From assembly GCF_001269905.1 (NCBI RefSeq), contig NZ_LHVK01000014.1:186397-250396 (forward strand): 64,000 nucleotides of DNA, in the 5' to 3' direction. Shown piece by piece: positions 1-8,827 of the stretch; positions within the stretch are counted from its first letter, which is position 1, and the number at the start of each line of letters is the position of its first letter. Below the pieces are notes generated by a model that saw only the letters and a program-made list of their open reading frames with translations, made no database searches and was not told where the DNA came from. A program made the translations under genes and the position numbers. Source of the stretch: Pseudomonas corrugata. GTDB lineage: Bacteria > Pseudomonadota > Gammaproteobacteria > Pseudomonadales > Pseudomonadaceae.

Positions 1-1261
1 CTGTGGCGTGGGGGCGCCGCTGGCGGATGAACAGACCCGGGCGATTCTCTGCGCCGCCATCCTCAACTACAGCCAGGGCAAGTCCGGCATTCATCGTCGG
101 GTGGTCGAAGCCTTGCTGGCGCTGCTCAATCGCGGCATCACCCCACAAGTGCCGTCTCAGGGGTCGGTGGGTTACCTGACCCACATGGCTCACATCAGCA
201 TTGCGCTGCTGGGTGTCGGCCAGGTCAGCTATCGCGGCCAGATCGTAGCGGCGCAACAGGCCATGGCCGCAGAAGGCTTGCAACCGGTTCAATTGGGGGC
301 AAAGGACGGCCTATGCCTGGTCAACGGCACGCCATGCATGACCGGCCTCAGTTGCCTGGCCCTGGCGGATGCGACGCGGCTGGTGCAATGGGCGGACGTG
401 ATCGGTGCCATGAGCTTCGAGGGCCAGCGTGGACAGATCGCCGCGTTCGACGCCGAGATCATCGCTCTCAAACCGCACCCGGGCATGCAACAGGTCGGGG
501 CCAACCTGCGCGCCTTGCTCGATGGCAGCGAAGTCATTGCCTCGAGTCTGGGCATTCGCACCCAGGATGCCTTGAGCATCCGTTCTATTCCCCAGGTCCA
601 TGGCGCCGCTCGTGATCAGTTGGCGCACGCGCGTCAGCAGATCGAAACCGAACTCAATGCCGCCACCGACAACCCGCTGTTGCTGGGGACGCCGGATAGC
701 TTCCGGGTCATGTCCCAGGCCAACCCCCACGGCCAGTCGGTGGCTTTGGCGGCGGATCTGCTGGCGATTGCCATGGCGGAGATCGGCTCCATCGCCGAGC
801 GCCGTCTCGACCGATTGATCAACCCGCATGTCAGCGGGCTGCCGGCCTTTCTGGTGGCCAACCCCGGCGTGAACTCGGGGATGATGATCGTGCAGTACGT
901 CGCCGCCTCCTTGTGCGCGGAGAATCGCCAGTTGGCGCAACCGGCGGTGCTGGATAATTACGTGACCTCGGGCTTGCAGGAAGATCACTTGAGCCTGGGC
1001 ACCAACGCGGCCCTGAAGCTGCACAGGGTGTTGGAAAACTGCACGCAGATTCTCGCCATCGAATACCTGCTGGCGGCCCAGGCCTTTGAATTCCTCAAGT
1101 CGCAGCGCTTTGGCGCCGGTACCGGGCATGCCTGGAAACTGCTGCGCGAACACGTGGCTGCCTATGACCAGGACCGCTGGCTGGCGCCGGACATAGCCAG
1201 CACCGCCGGGCTCCTTAAAGACCCGAACCTGTTGCACAGCGTGTTACCGAATTTGAATTGA
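1..1261 (+). CDS. hutH: HutH-family aromatic amino acid lyase paralogue lacking the MIO tripeptide (5' partial)
   Basis: The reading frame is already open at base 2, so the N-terminus (about 85 residues by comparison with the next gene) lies upstream of the window. About 419 residues align end to end with the canonical HutH at 1394-2932. The canonical GSVGASGDLAPLAH segment reads GSVGYLTHMAH here (codons 161-193): the Ala-Ser-Gly that cyclises into the MIO electrophile is missing as a clean 9-bp in-frame gap. The Tyr of QDPYSLR is Leu (QDALSIR) and the Phe of GGNFHAEP is Pro, whereas the Asn of VNGT, the Arg of SIR and the Glu of QEDH are kept. The frame is intact, so this is not simple decay. 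Ammonia-lyase activity by the usual mechanism is unlikely. A regulatory, structural or altered-chemistry role is inference. It sits directly upstream of hutH in the hut operon. Confidence 0.88.
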   Translation, partial: CGVGAPLADEQTRAILCAAILNYSQGKSGIHRRVVEALLALLNRGITPQVPSQGSVGYLTHMAHISIALLGVGQVSYRGQIVAAQQAMAAEGLQPVQLGAKDGLCLVNGTPCMTGLSCLALADATRLVQWADVIGAMSFEGQRGQIAAFDAEIIALKPHPGMQQVGANLRALLDGSEVIASSLGIRTQDALSIRSIPQVHGAARDQLAHARQQIETELNAATDNPLLLGTPDSFRVMSQANPHGQSVALAADLLAIAMAEIGSIAERRLDRLINPHVSGLPAFLVANPGVNSGMMIVQYVAASLCAENRQLAQPAVLDNYVTSGLQEDHLSLGTNAALKLHRVLENCTQILAIEYLLAAQAFEFLKSQRFGAGTGHAWKLLREHVAAYDQDRWLAPDIASTAGLLKDPNLLHSVLPNLN

Positions 1262-1393
1262 TCGAAAAAAAGCGCCAGCGTGCCAAGGCACCCCTTGCCC
1301 AAAAAGCATCGCTCAAAAGGCGAGGGTGACGGATAACGGAACATTCCGGAGCGACTGGCGGGTAAAAAACAAAACTCTCAAAAGGAGCAATAA

Positions 1394-2932
1394 ATGACTG
1401 CCTTAAACCTGATTCCCGGTCAATTGAGCCTGGCTCAATTGCGCGACATCTATCAGCAACCGGTGACCCTGAGCCTCGACGCCAGCGCTTCGGCACAAAT
1501 CGAAGCCAGCGTGGCGTGCGTGGAGCAGATCCTCGCCGAGAACCGCACCGCCTACGGCATCAACACCGGTTTCGGTCTGCTGGCCTCGACCCGTATCGCC
1601 AGCGAAGACCTGGAAAACCTGCAGCGCTCCCTGGTGCTGTCCCATGCCGCTGGCGTGGGCGAGCCGATCAGCGATGCGCTGGTGCGCTTGATCATGGTGC
1701 TCAAGGTCAACAGCCTGAGCCGGGGTTTTTCCGGCATTCGCCGGCAAGTGATCGATGCGCTGATCGCGCTGGTCAATGCCGAGGTCTATCCGCACATCCC
1801 GCTCAAGGGCTCGGTCGGTGCTTCCGGCGACCTGGCACCGTTGGCCCATATGTCCCTGGTGCTGCTGGGCGAAGGCAAGGCACGCTACAAAGGTGAATGG
1901 CTGCCGGCGGTCGACGCGTTGAAAGTCGCCGGCCTCGTGCCGCTGACCCTGGCCGCCAAAGAGGGCTTGGCGCTGCTCAATGGCACCCAGGTGTCTACTG
2001 CATTTGCTCTGCGCGGCCTGTTCGAGGGTGAAGACCTGTTTGCCGGTGCCCTGGCCCTGGGCAGCCTCACGGTGGAAGCCGTACTCGGCTCCCGTTCTCC
2101 ATTCGACGCGCGTATCCATGCCGCCCGTGGCCAGAGAGGCCAGATCGATGCCGCCGCCGCGTACCGCGACCTGCTGGGCGAGCGCAGTGAAGTGTCCGCA
2201 TCGCACCAGAACTGCGACAAGGTCCAGGATCCATATTCCCTGCGTTGCCAGCCGCAAGTGATGGGCGCCTGCCTGACCCAGTTCCGCCAGGCGGCCGAAG
2301 TGCTGGTGATCGAGGCCAACGCCGTCTCGGATAACCCATTGGTGTTCGCCGCCGAAGGTGATGTGATCTCCGGGGGCAACTTCCACGCCGAACCCGTGGC
2401 GATGGCTGCTGACAACATGGCCCTGGCGATTGCCGAAATCGGCTCCCTGAGCGAGCGGCGCATTTCCCTGATGATGGACAAGCACATGTCGCAGTTGCCA
2501 CCGTTCCTGGTGGGCAATGGCGGGGTGAACTCCGGCTTCATGATCGCCCAGGTCACCGCCGCTGCCCTGGCGAGTGAGAACAAGGCGCTGTCCCATCCTC
2601 ACTCGGTGGACAGCCTGCCGACCTCCGCCAACCAGGAAGACCACGTGTCCATGGCTCCGGCCGCCGGCAAGCGCCTGTGGGAAATGGCCGAGAACACCCG
2701 TGGCATCCTGGCGGTGGAATGGCTGGCGGCTTGCCAGGGCCTGGACTTGCGCGGAGGTTTGAAGACTTCCTCGAAGCTGGAACAGGCTCGTAGCTTCCTG
2801 CGCGCCGAAGTGCCGTTCTATGAGAAGGACCGCTTCTTTGCGCCGGACATCAATGCCGCCAGTGAGCTGTTGGCCAGCCGCTGCCTGAACGAGCTGGTCA
2901 TGGCGAACCTGCTGCCGAGTTTGCAGGGCTGA
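1394..2932 (+). CDS. hutH: Histidine ammonia-lyase
   Basis: Converts L-histidine to trans-urocanate and ammonia in the cytoplasm, the first step of histidine degradation. The 512-residue length is normal for the family. The MIO-forming Ala143-Ser144-Gly145 lies in GSVGASGDLAPLAH. Other known active-site positions are present: Tyr54 in RTAYGINTGFG, His84 in LSHAAGVG, Asn in LLNGTQ, Tyr and Arg in QDPYSLR, Phe in GGNFHAEP and Glu in NQEDH. The start is supported by an AGGAG box 8 bases before ATG. It follows the MIO-less paralogue after 132 bases and precedes hutI, so it should supply the real lyase activity of the operon. Confidence 0.97.
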   Translation: MTALNLIPGQLSLAQLRDIYQQPVTLSLDASASAQIEASVACVEQILAENRTAYGINTGFGLLASTRIASEDLENLQRSLVLSHAAGVGEPISDALVRLIMVLKVNSLSRGFSGIRRQVIDALIALVNAEVYPHIPLKGSVGASGDLAPLAHMSLVLLGEGKARYKGEWLPAVDALKVAGLVPLTLAAKEGLALLNGTQVSTAFALRGLFEGEDLFAGALALGSLTVEAVLGSRSPFDARIHAARGQRGQIDAAAAYRDLLGERSEVSASHQNCDKVQDPYSLRCQPQVMGACLTQFRQAAEVLVIEANAVSDNPLVFAAEGDVISGGNFHAEPVAMAADNMALAIAEIGSLSERRISLMMDKHMSQLPPFLVGNGGVNSGFMIAQVTAAALASENKALSHPHSVDSLPTSANQEDHVSMAPAAGKRLWEMAENTRGILAVEWLAACQGLDLRGGLKTSSKLEQARSFLRAEVPFYEKDRFFAPDINAASELLASRCLNELVMANLLPSLQG

Positions 2933-2935
2933 CCC

Positions 2936-3046
2936 GATCGTTCCCACGCTCTGCGTGGGAATGCTTCATGGGACGCTTTGCGTCCCGCTCGACAAGGGAC
3001 GCGGAGCGTCCCGGACTGCATTCCCACGCAGAGCGTGGGAACGATC
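2936..3046. repeat. 111-bp long palindromic repeat inside the hut operon
   Basis: The outer arms (GATCGTTCCCACGCTCTGCG at the left and its complement at the right) pair over almost 30 bases. An inner pair built on GGGACGC...GCGTCCC lies between them. The element fills nearly the whole hutH-hutI gap. A second copy of the same family lies at 40738-40849, so it is a dispersed genomic repeat and not a hut-specific operator. Confidence 0.85.
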
Positions 3047-3062
3047 CTGACGGAGGACGTCT

Positions 3063-4265
3063 ATGAAAACCCTCTGGCAAAACTGCCACGCCGCCACCAT
3101 GGCCCAGGGCGTCTACTCGATCATCGAAGGCGCCGCCATCGTTACCCAGGACGAACACATCCACTGGATCGGCCCGCGCTCCGAACTGCCGGCCGGTGAG
3201 TATCCGGTGGTCAACGACCTCAAGGGCACCTGGGTCACCCCGGGCCTGATCGACTGCCACACCCACGCGGTGTTCGGCGGTAACCGCAGCGGTGAGTTCG
3301 AACAGCGCCTGCAAGGCGTCAGCTACGCCGAGATTGCCGCGGCGGGTGGCGGCATCGCCAGCACCGTGCGCGCCACCCGTGCCGCCAGTGAGGAGGAACT
3401 GTTCAGCAGCGCTGCCAAGCGCCTGAAAAGCCTGATGCGCGACGGTGTGACCACAGTGGAAATCAAGTCCGGCTACGGCCTGGATCTGGCCAACGAACGC
3501 AAGATGCTGCGAGTCGCCCGCCGTCTCGCTGCAGAACTGCCGGTCAGCGTGCGCAGCACTTGCCTGGCCGCCCACGCCTTGCCGCCGGAATACGCCGACC
3601 GCGCCGACGACTACATCGAGCACATCTGCGCCGAAATGCTCCCGGCCCTGGCTGCCGAGGAGCTGGTAGACGCGGTGGACGCCTTCTGCGAGTACCTGGC
3701 GTTTTCCCCGGCGCAGGTCGAGCGGGTATTCGTCACCGCGCAGCAGTTGGGCCTGCCGGTGAAGCTGCATGCCGAACAATTGTCGTCGTTGCACGGTTCG
3801 AGTCTGGCGGCCCGTTACCAGGCGCTGTCGGCGGATCACCTGGAGTTCATGACCGAGGACGATGCCATCGCCATGGCTGAATCCGGCACTGTGGCAGTGT
3901 TGTTGCCAGGGGCGTTTTACTTCCTCCGGGAAACCCAGCTGCCGCCGATGGACGCCCTGCGCAAGCATGGTGTGAAGATTGCCGTGGCCAGCGACCTCAA
4001 TCCCGGCACCTCGCCGGCGCTGTCGGTGCGCCTGATGTTGAACATGGCCTGCACCTGCTTCCGGATGACTCCGGAGGAAGCCTTGGCCGGCGCAACGATT
4101 CATGCCGCCCAAGCCTTGGGCATGGCCCGCTCCCATGGTTCGTTGGAAGTCGGCAAGGTGGCGGATTTTGTCGCCTGGCACATCGACCGTCCGGCCGACC
4201 TTTCGTACTGGCTGGGCGGTGAACTGGAAAAACGCGTCGTGCGTCACGGCGTTGAAATCGCTTGA
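3063..4265 (+). CDS. hutI: Imidazolonepropionase
   Basis: Hydrolyses 4-imidazolone-5-propionate to N-formimino-L-glutamate, the third step of histidine degradation. It is a 400-residue member of the metal-dependent amidohydrolase superfamily. The metal-binding HxH is seen as DCHTHAVFGG near residues 65-72. Later metal and catalytic positions are His in KLHAEQ, His in ADHLE and Asp in ASDLNPG. A GGAGG box precedes the ATG at the usual distance. It lies downstream of hutH across a palindromic repeat. Its stop codon sits just before the hutG ribosome-binding site, so the two are probably co-translated from one message. Confidence 0.96.
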   Translation: MKTLWQNCHAATMAQGVYSIIEGAAIVTQDEHIHWIGPRSELPAGEYPVVNDLKGTWVTPGLIDCHTHAVFGGNRSGEFEQRLQGVSYAEIAAAGGGIASTVRATRAASEEELFSSAAKRLKSLMRDGVTTVEIKSGYGLDLANERKMLRVARRLAAELPVSVRSTCLAAHALPPEYADRADDYIEHICAEMLPALAAEELVDAVDAFCEYLAFSPAQVERVFVTAQQLGLPVKLHAEQLSSLHGSSLAARYQALSADHLEFMTEDDAIAMAESGTVAVLLPGAFYFLRETQLPPMDALRKHGVKIAVASDLNPGTSPALSVRLMLNMACTCFRMTPEEALAGATIHAAQALGMARSHGSLEVGKVADFVAWHIDRPADLSYWLGGELEKRVVRHGVEIA

Positions 4266-4276
4266 GGAGAATGCTT

Positions 4277-5080
4277 GTGGAGAAAGTCCTGAATTTCACC
4301 CAGGGGCGCGTGCCGTTGTTGATCAGCATGCCCCACGCCGGTCTGCGCCTGACCCCGGCAGTGAAGACCGGGTTGATCGACGAAGCCCAGAGCCTGCCGG
4401 ACACCGACTGGCACATCCCCAAGCTCTACGATTTTGCCGCTGAGCTGGGCGCCAGTACCCTGTCCGCCGAGTACTCACGGTTCGTCGTCGACCTGAACCG
4501 GCCCTCCGACGACACGCCGATGTATGTTGGCGCCACCACCGGCCTGTACCCGGCGACGTTGTTCGATGGCGTGCCGCTGTTTCGTGAAGGGCTGACACCC
4601 TCTGCCGAGGAACGGGCCACGTACCTGCAGCAGATCTGGATGCCGTATCACCAGGCCCTGCAACAGGAGCTGGCGCGGCTCAAGGCCGAGTTCGGCTACG
4701 CCTTGCTGTTCGACGCCCATTCGATCCGTTCGGTGATCCCGCACCTGTTCGACGGCAAGCTGCCGGACTTCAACCTCGGCACCTTCAACGGCGCCAGCTG
4801 CGACCCGGTGCTGGCGAGCCAGCTCGAAGCCATCTGTGCCCGTCACGGCGCGTTCACCCATGTGCTCAACGGGCGTTTCAAGGGCGGACACATCACCCGG
4901 CAGTACGGCAACCCGGCCGAACACATCCATGCGGTGCAACTGGAACTGTGCCAGAGCACCTACATGGAAGAGTTCGAACCGTTCAACTATCGAGAAGACC
5001 GGGCGGCGCCGACCCGGGTTGTTCTCCGGGAGCTGCTTGAAGGCCTGGTGGCCTGGGGGCAGACAAAGTACGGTAGGTAG
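4277..5080 (+). CDS. hutG: N-formylglutamate deformylase
   Basis: Hydrolyses N-formyl-L-glutamate to glutamate and formate, the last step of the five-step pseudomonad histidine pathway. HutF, which makes the substrate, is not in the window. The 267-residue protein has the N-formylglutamate amidohydrolase motifs SMPHAG near the N-terminus, VVDLNRP and FDAHSIRS. I chose GTG at 4277 because GGAGA (4266-4270) is 6 bases upstream. The in-frame ATG at 4271 and TTG at 4262 are too close to, or before, that box. The protein then begins VEKVLNFTQG, which fits family N-termini. Confidence 0.93.
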   Translation: MEKVLNFTQGRVPLLISMPHAGLRLTPAVKTGLIDEAQSLPDTDWHIPKLYDFAAELGASTLSAEYSRFVVDLNRPSDDTPMYVGATTGLYPATLFDGVPLFREGLTPSAEERATYLQQIWMPYHQALQQELARLKAEFGYALLFDAHSIRSVIPHLFDGKLPDFNLGTFNGASCDPVLASQLEAICARHGAFTHVLNGRFKGGHITRQYGNPAEHIHAVQLELCQSTYMEEFEPFNYREDRAAPTRVVLRELLEGLVAWGQTKYGR

Positions 5081-5092
5081 AAGTCATTGCAA

Positions 5093-5217
5093 AACCCTTG
5101 TGGCGAGAGGGTTCATCCCCGCTGGACTGCGCAGCAGTCCCAGACGGTCGGCGCGGCTCGCTCGCTGTTGGGGCCGCTGCGCGACCCAGCGGGGATGAAT
5201 CCCCTCGCCACAGGGTT
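5093..5217. repeat. Inverted repeat (TGGCGAGGGG family)
   Basis: Arms CCCTTGTGGCGA...TCATCCCCGCTGG at the left and CCAGCGGGGATGAATCCCCTCGCCACAGGG at the right are complementary with a few mismatches. An inner GC-rich stem lies between them. It occupies the gap after hutG and could stabilise the 3' end of the hut mRNA. A short member of the same family is at 11458-11487. Confidence 0.75.
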
Positions 5218-5328
5218 CTGTATTGTTTGGGCGGGGGCATGCTCATTAAGGTAATTCGGGTTTATGATGCCGGACGGCAGATTAAATAGAGTCCCTACAG
5301 GGATGACTCGACCCTTACGGAGCGCCCA

Positions 5329-6300
5329 ATGCAGACTTTGTACCCGCAGATCAAACCCTATGCCCGGCACGATCTGGCTGTCGATGACACCCATACGCTC
5401 TATGTCGATGAAAGCGGCTCTCCGGAAGGCCTGCCGGTGGTGTTCATTCATGGCGGTCCGGGGGCGGGTTGCGATGCGCAAAGCCGTCGCTACTTCGATC
5501 CGAACCTGTACCGCATTGTCACTTTCGATCAGCGCGGCTGTGGTCGTTCCACGCCCCATGCCAGCCTGGAAAACAACACCACCTGGGATCTGGTCGAAGA
5601 CCTGGAGCGCATCCGCAAGCACCTGGGCATCGAGAAATGGGTGCTGTTCGGCGGCTCCTGGGGCTCTACCCTGGCCCTGGCCTACGCACAGACCCATCCG
5701 GAGCGGGTCCATGGCCTGATCCTGCGCGGCATCTTTCTCTGCCGCCCCCAGGAGATCGAGTGGTTCTATCAGGCCGGCGCCAGTCGCCTGTTTCCCGACT
5801 ACTGGCAGGATTACATTGCGCCCATTCCCCTGGACGAGCGCGACGACCTGCTCGGCGCCTTCCACAAACGCCTGACCGGCAATGACCAGATCGCCCAGAT
5901 GCACGCGGCCAAGGCCTGGTCCATCTGGGAGGGGCGTACGGCGACCTTGCGTCCGAACCCCCTGGTGGTCGACCGCTTCTCCGAGCCGCAGCGTGCGCTG
6001 TCGATCGCCCGGATCGAATGCCATTACTTCACCAACAACGCCTTCCTCGAACCCAACCAGCTGATTCGCGACATGGGCAAGATCGCCCATTTGCCGGGCG
6101 TCATCGTGCATGGTCGCTATGACGTGATCTGCCCGCTGGACAATGCCTGGGAGCTGCATCAGAACTGGCCCAACAGCGAACTGCAGGTGATCCGAGATGC
6201 GGGGCACGCGGCTTCCGAGCCGGGTATTACCGACGCGTTGTTGCGCGCTGCCGGGCAAATGGCCCGGCGCTTGCTCGACCTGCCGCCCGAAGAAGCATGA
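5329..6300 (+). CDS. pip: Proline iminopeptidase
   Basis: An alpha/beta-hydrolase (peptidase family S33) that releases N-terminal proline from peptides. It is 323 residues, a normal length. The oxyanion-hole motif HGGPGAGC is near residue 41. The nucleophile Ser110 lies in GGSWGS. The acid Asp is in GRYDVICP and the catalytic His in DAGHAASEPG near the C-terminus. A GGAG box sits 8 bases before ATG. No signal peptide is visible, so it is cytoplasmic. Its stop overlaps the dtd start by four bases (ATGA), indicating an operon and translational coupling. Confidence 0.95.
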   Translation: MQTLYPQIKPYARHDLAVDDTHTLYVDESGSPEGLPVVFIHGGPGAGCDAQSRRYFDPNLYRIVTFDQRGCGRSTPHASLENNTTWDLVEDLERIRKHLGIEKWVLFGGSWGSTLALAYAQTHPERVHGLILRGIFLCRPQEIEWFYQAGASRLFPDYWQDYIAPIPLDERDDLLGAFHKRLTGNDQIAQMHAAKAWSIWEGRTATLRPNPLVVDRFSEPQRALSIARIECHYFTNNAFLEPNQLIRDMGKIAHLPGVIVHGRYDVICPLDNAWELHQNWPNSELQVIRDAGHAASEPGITDALLRAAGQMARRLLDLPPEEA

Positions 6301-6734
6301 AAGGGCTGTTGCAAAGGGTCCGTGGCGCTCGGGTCGAGGTCGCGGGCGACATCGTGGGGGCCGTGGACCAGGGGTTGCTGGTCCTGGTAGCGGTCGAACC
6401 CGAGGATACCCGGGCCAGCGCCGACAAACTCTTGCACAAGCTGCTTAACTACAGGGTGTTCAGTGATGTCGACGGCAAGATGAACCTGTCCCTGGCAGAC
6501 GTCGGGGGCGGTCTGTTGCTGGTGTCACAATTCACCCTGGCGGCGGACACCAGAAGCGGGCTGCGCCCCGGTTTTTCGACGGCCGCGCCTCCGGGGTTGG
6601 GTGAGGAGCTGTTCACCTATCTGGTCAGTCGGGCGAAGGAGGTGCATGGCACTGTGGCATCAGGTAGATTCGGCGCCGACATGCAGGTGCATTTGGTCAA
6701 TGATGGCCCGGTAACCTTCCTGTTACAGGTCTGA
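6297..6734 (+). CDS. dtd: D-aminoacyl-tRNA deacylase
   Basis: Removes D-amino acids wrongly attached to tRNA, protecting translation. The 145-residue length is typical. The two signature blocks are visible: SQFTLAADTRSG, which supplies the active-site Ser-Gln, and the C-terminal GPVTF, which carries the Gly-cis-Pro chirality filter. The first residues MKGLLQRVRGARVEV match family N-termini. It overlaps pip by four bases. An intrinsic terminator follows at 6757-6786, closing this two-gene unit. Confidence 0.95.
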   Translation: MKGLLQRVRGARVEVAGDIVGAVDQGLLVLVAVEPEDTRASADKLLHKLLNYRVFSDVDGKMNLSLADVGGGLLLVSQFTLAADTRSGLRPGFSTAAPPGLGEELFTYLVSRAKEVHGTVASGRFGADMQVHLVNDGPVTFLLQV

Positions 6735-6756
6735 AAGCGTTTGAAACACCTTTTCG

Positions 6757-6786
6757 GCCCTGTTTCGAGGTTAAACAGGGCGTTTT
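6757..6786 (+). terminator. Intrinsic terminator after pip-dtd
   Basis: The stem GCCCTGTTT...AAACAGGGC with a 7-base loop is followed by GTTTT. It starts 22 bases after the dtd stop. Confidence 0.75.
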
Positions 6787-7054
6787 CTCGATAAATACTT
6801 CGTTGCCCCTGATGCGTTGTCACGCGGCCTGCTAGATAATCGCGCGCTACGGGGGATCAGTGTTCGCTGGTCCATTTGACTTAGGTAGAGATTTGTCCTG
6901 AGCCGTTTGGGGAATCATTTTGCCCCATCGGAGTCGGAACAATGCTCGCCAACTTGGCAAGGGTGCTCCGCACGGTCGGTTTTTCAATGCCGTTACCAAG
7001 TGGATACTTTATCTGGCCGTTGGTTTTTTGATCTGTTTTCGGCGAGGGTTGCTC

Positions 7055-8827
7055 GTGATTGTTAGTCCCTGTAATGCACCAAAGATGTCTGCCAAACGGT
7101 TTAGAAGCGCTCTGGTAGCGGGCTCGGCGCTGTTGTGCCTGCTCGGTGCGGGTCAGCTGTGGGCATTCAGCCTGGATGATGTATCGGCGAAGGCTCAAGA
7201 ACTGGCCGGGCAAAAATTCGAAGCCCCGCGCAGCAACCTGCCGAACGAATTTCGTGACATGAAATTCGGCGACTATCAAAAAATCCGTTTCCGTACCGAA
7301 AAAGCCGAATGGGCCGACCAGAAGACGCCGTTCAGGCTGTCGTTCTATCACCAGGGCATGCACTTCGATACGCCGGTGAAAATCAACGAAATCACCGCCA
7401 CCACTGTCGAAGAAATCAAATACGACCCGACGCGCTTCGATTTCGGCGACGTCCAGTTCGATCCAAAGTCCACCGAGCAATTGGGCTATGCGGGTTTCCG
7501 CGTGTTGTACCCGATCAACAAGGCAGACAAGCAGGACGAAATCATGACCATGCTGGGCGCGAGCTATTTCCGCGTCATCGGCAAGGGCCAGACCTACGGC
7601 TTGTCCGCCCGCGGCATGGCAATCGATACCGCGCTGCCGTCCGGTGAAGAGTTCCCGCGTTTTCGCGAGTTCTGGATCCAGCGCCCGAGACCTACCGACA
7701 AGCACTTGGTGATCTTCGCCCTGCTGGATTCGCCTCGGGCTACCGGCGCCTACCGCCTGATCCTGCGCCCGGGTACCGACACCGTGGTTGACGTGAAGGC
7801 ACGCATGTTCCTGCGCGACCGCGTCAACAAGCTGGGCGTCGCCCCGCTGACCAGCATGTTCCTGTTCGGCGCCAACCAGCCGTCCAAGGTGCTGAACTAC
7901 CGCCGCGAGTTGCACGATTCCAGCGGCCTGTCGATCCATGCCGGCAACGGCGAGTGGATCTGGCGTCCGCTGAACAACCCGAAACACCTGGCCGTGAGCA
8001 ACTTCTCGGTGGAAAACCCGCGTGGTTTCGGCCTGTTGCAACGTGGTCGTGACTTCAGCCACTACGAAGACCTGGACGACCGCTACGACAAGCGTCCAAG
8101 TGCCTGGATCGAACCGAAAGGCGACTGGGGCAAGGGTTCTGTCGATCTGGTGGAAATCCCGACCGCCGATGAAACCAACGACAACATCGTTGCTTTCTGG
8201 AGCCCGGAAAAACTGCCTGAGCCAGGCCAGCCGCTGGACTTCAGCTACCGCCTGCACTGGACCCTCGACGAAGCCAGCCTGCACTCGCCGGACAGCGCCT
8301 GGGTCAAGCAGACCCTGCGTTCCACCGGCGATGTGAAGCAATCCAACCTGATTCGCCAGCCGGACGGCAGCGTGGCCTATCTGGTGGATTTCGAAGGTCC
8401 TTCCCTGCAGGCACTGCCGGAAGACGCCGAGGTGCGTAGCCAGGTCAGCGTTGGCAATAACGCCGAAGTCGTCGAGAACAGTGTGCGCTACAACCCTGAA
8501 ACCAAGGGCTGGCGCCTGACTTTGCGCTTGAAGATCAAGGATGCGAAGCAGGCCACTGAAATGCGCGCGGCACTGGTCCGTCCATTGACGCCTGTCGAAG
8601 CGCCAGCCGCTTCGCATTCCGTGACCGCCACCCTTGCCAAGGCCGACAAGATCGCCAAGCAACAAGGCGAGAAAGAAGCGGAAAAAGCCAAAGAACAAGC
8701 CAAAGAAGAAGCCAAGGCCGTCAAGGCATCCGACGCCGCCGAGGCCACCCCAACCCCGCAGGAACCGGAACCGACTGAACAAGTCCTGACCGAGACCTGG
8801 AGCTATCAGTTGCCTGCCGATGAGTAA
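7055..8827 (+). CDS. opgG: Glucan biosynthesis protein G (periplasmic)
   Basis: Periplasmic partner of OpgH in making osmoregulated periplasmic glucans (family also called MdoG). The frame is open from TTG 6920. I prefer GTG 7055, with GAGG about 8 bases upstream, giving 590 residues. ATG 7085 is possible but has no good box. A Sec-type signal is visible: basic KRFR, a hydrophobic run ALVAGSALLCLLGAG, then QLWAFS. The mature start SLDDVSAKAQELAG and the end TWSYQLP fit the family. Between them lies an unusual stretch of about 60 residues rich in Lys, Glu, Ala and Pro, which makes the protein longer than the roughly 510 residues of E. coli OpgG. It overlaps opgH by 8 bases. Confidence 0.93.
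   Translation: MIVSPCNAPKMSAKRFRSALVAGSALLCLLGAGQLWAFSLDDVSAKAQELAGQKFEAPRSNLPNEFRDMKFGDYQKIRFRTEKAEWADQKTPFRLSFYHQGMHFDTPVKINEITATTVEEIKYDPTRFDFGDVQFDPKSTEQLGYAGFRVLYPINKADKQDEIMTMLGASYFRVIGKGQTYGLSARGMAIDTALPSGEEFPRFREFWIQRPRPTDKHLVIFALLDSPRATGAYRLILRPGTDTVVDVKARMFLRDRVNKLGVAPLTSMFLFGANQPSKVLNYRRELHDSSGLSIHAGNGEWIWRPLNNPKHLAVSNFSVENPRGFGLLQRGRDFSHYEDLDDRYDKRPSAWIEPKGDWGKGSVDLVEIPTADETNDNIVAFWSPEKLPEPGQPLDFSYRLHWTLDEASLHSPDSAWVKQTLRSTGDVKQSNLIRQPDGSVAYLVDFEGPSLQALPEDAEVRSQVSVGNNAEVVENSVRYNPETKGWRLTLRLKIKDAKQATEMRAALVRPLTPVEAPAASHSVTATLAKADKIAKQQGEKEAEKAKEQAKEEAKAVKASDAAEATPTPQEPEPTEQVLTETWSYQLPADE

Noticed and set aside
1..1261. Calling the first hutH a degraded pseudogene
   Set aside because: The frame is open throughout, there is no stop or frameshift, and many pocket residues are kept; loss is confined to specific catalytic positions.
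5093..5217. Inverted repeat after hutG as an insertion sequence end
   Set aside because: No transposase and no target-site duplication are visible; the arm words recur at 11458 without any mobile gene.
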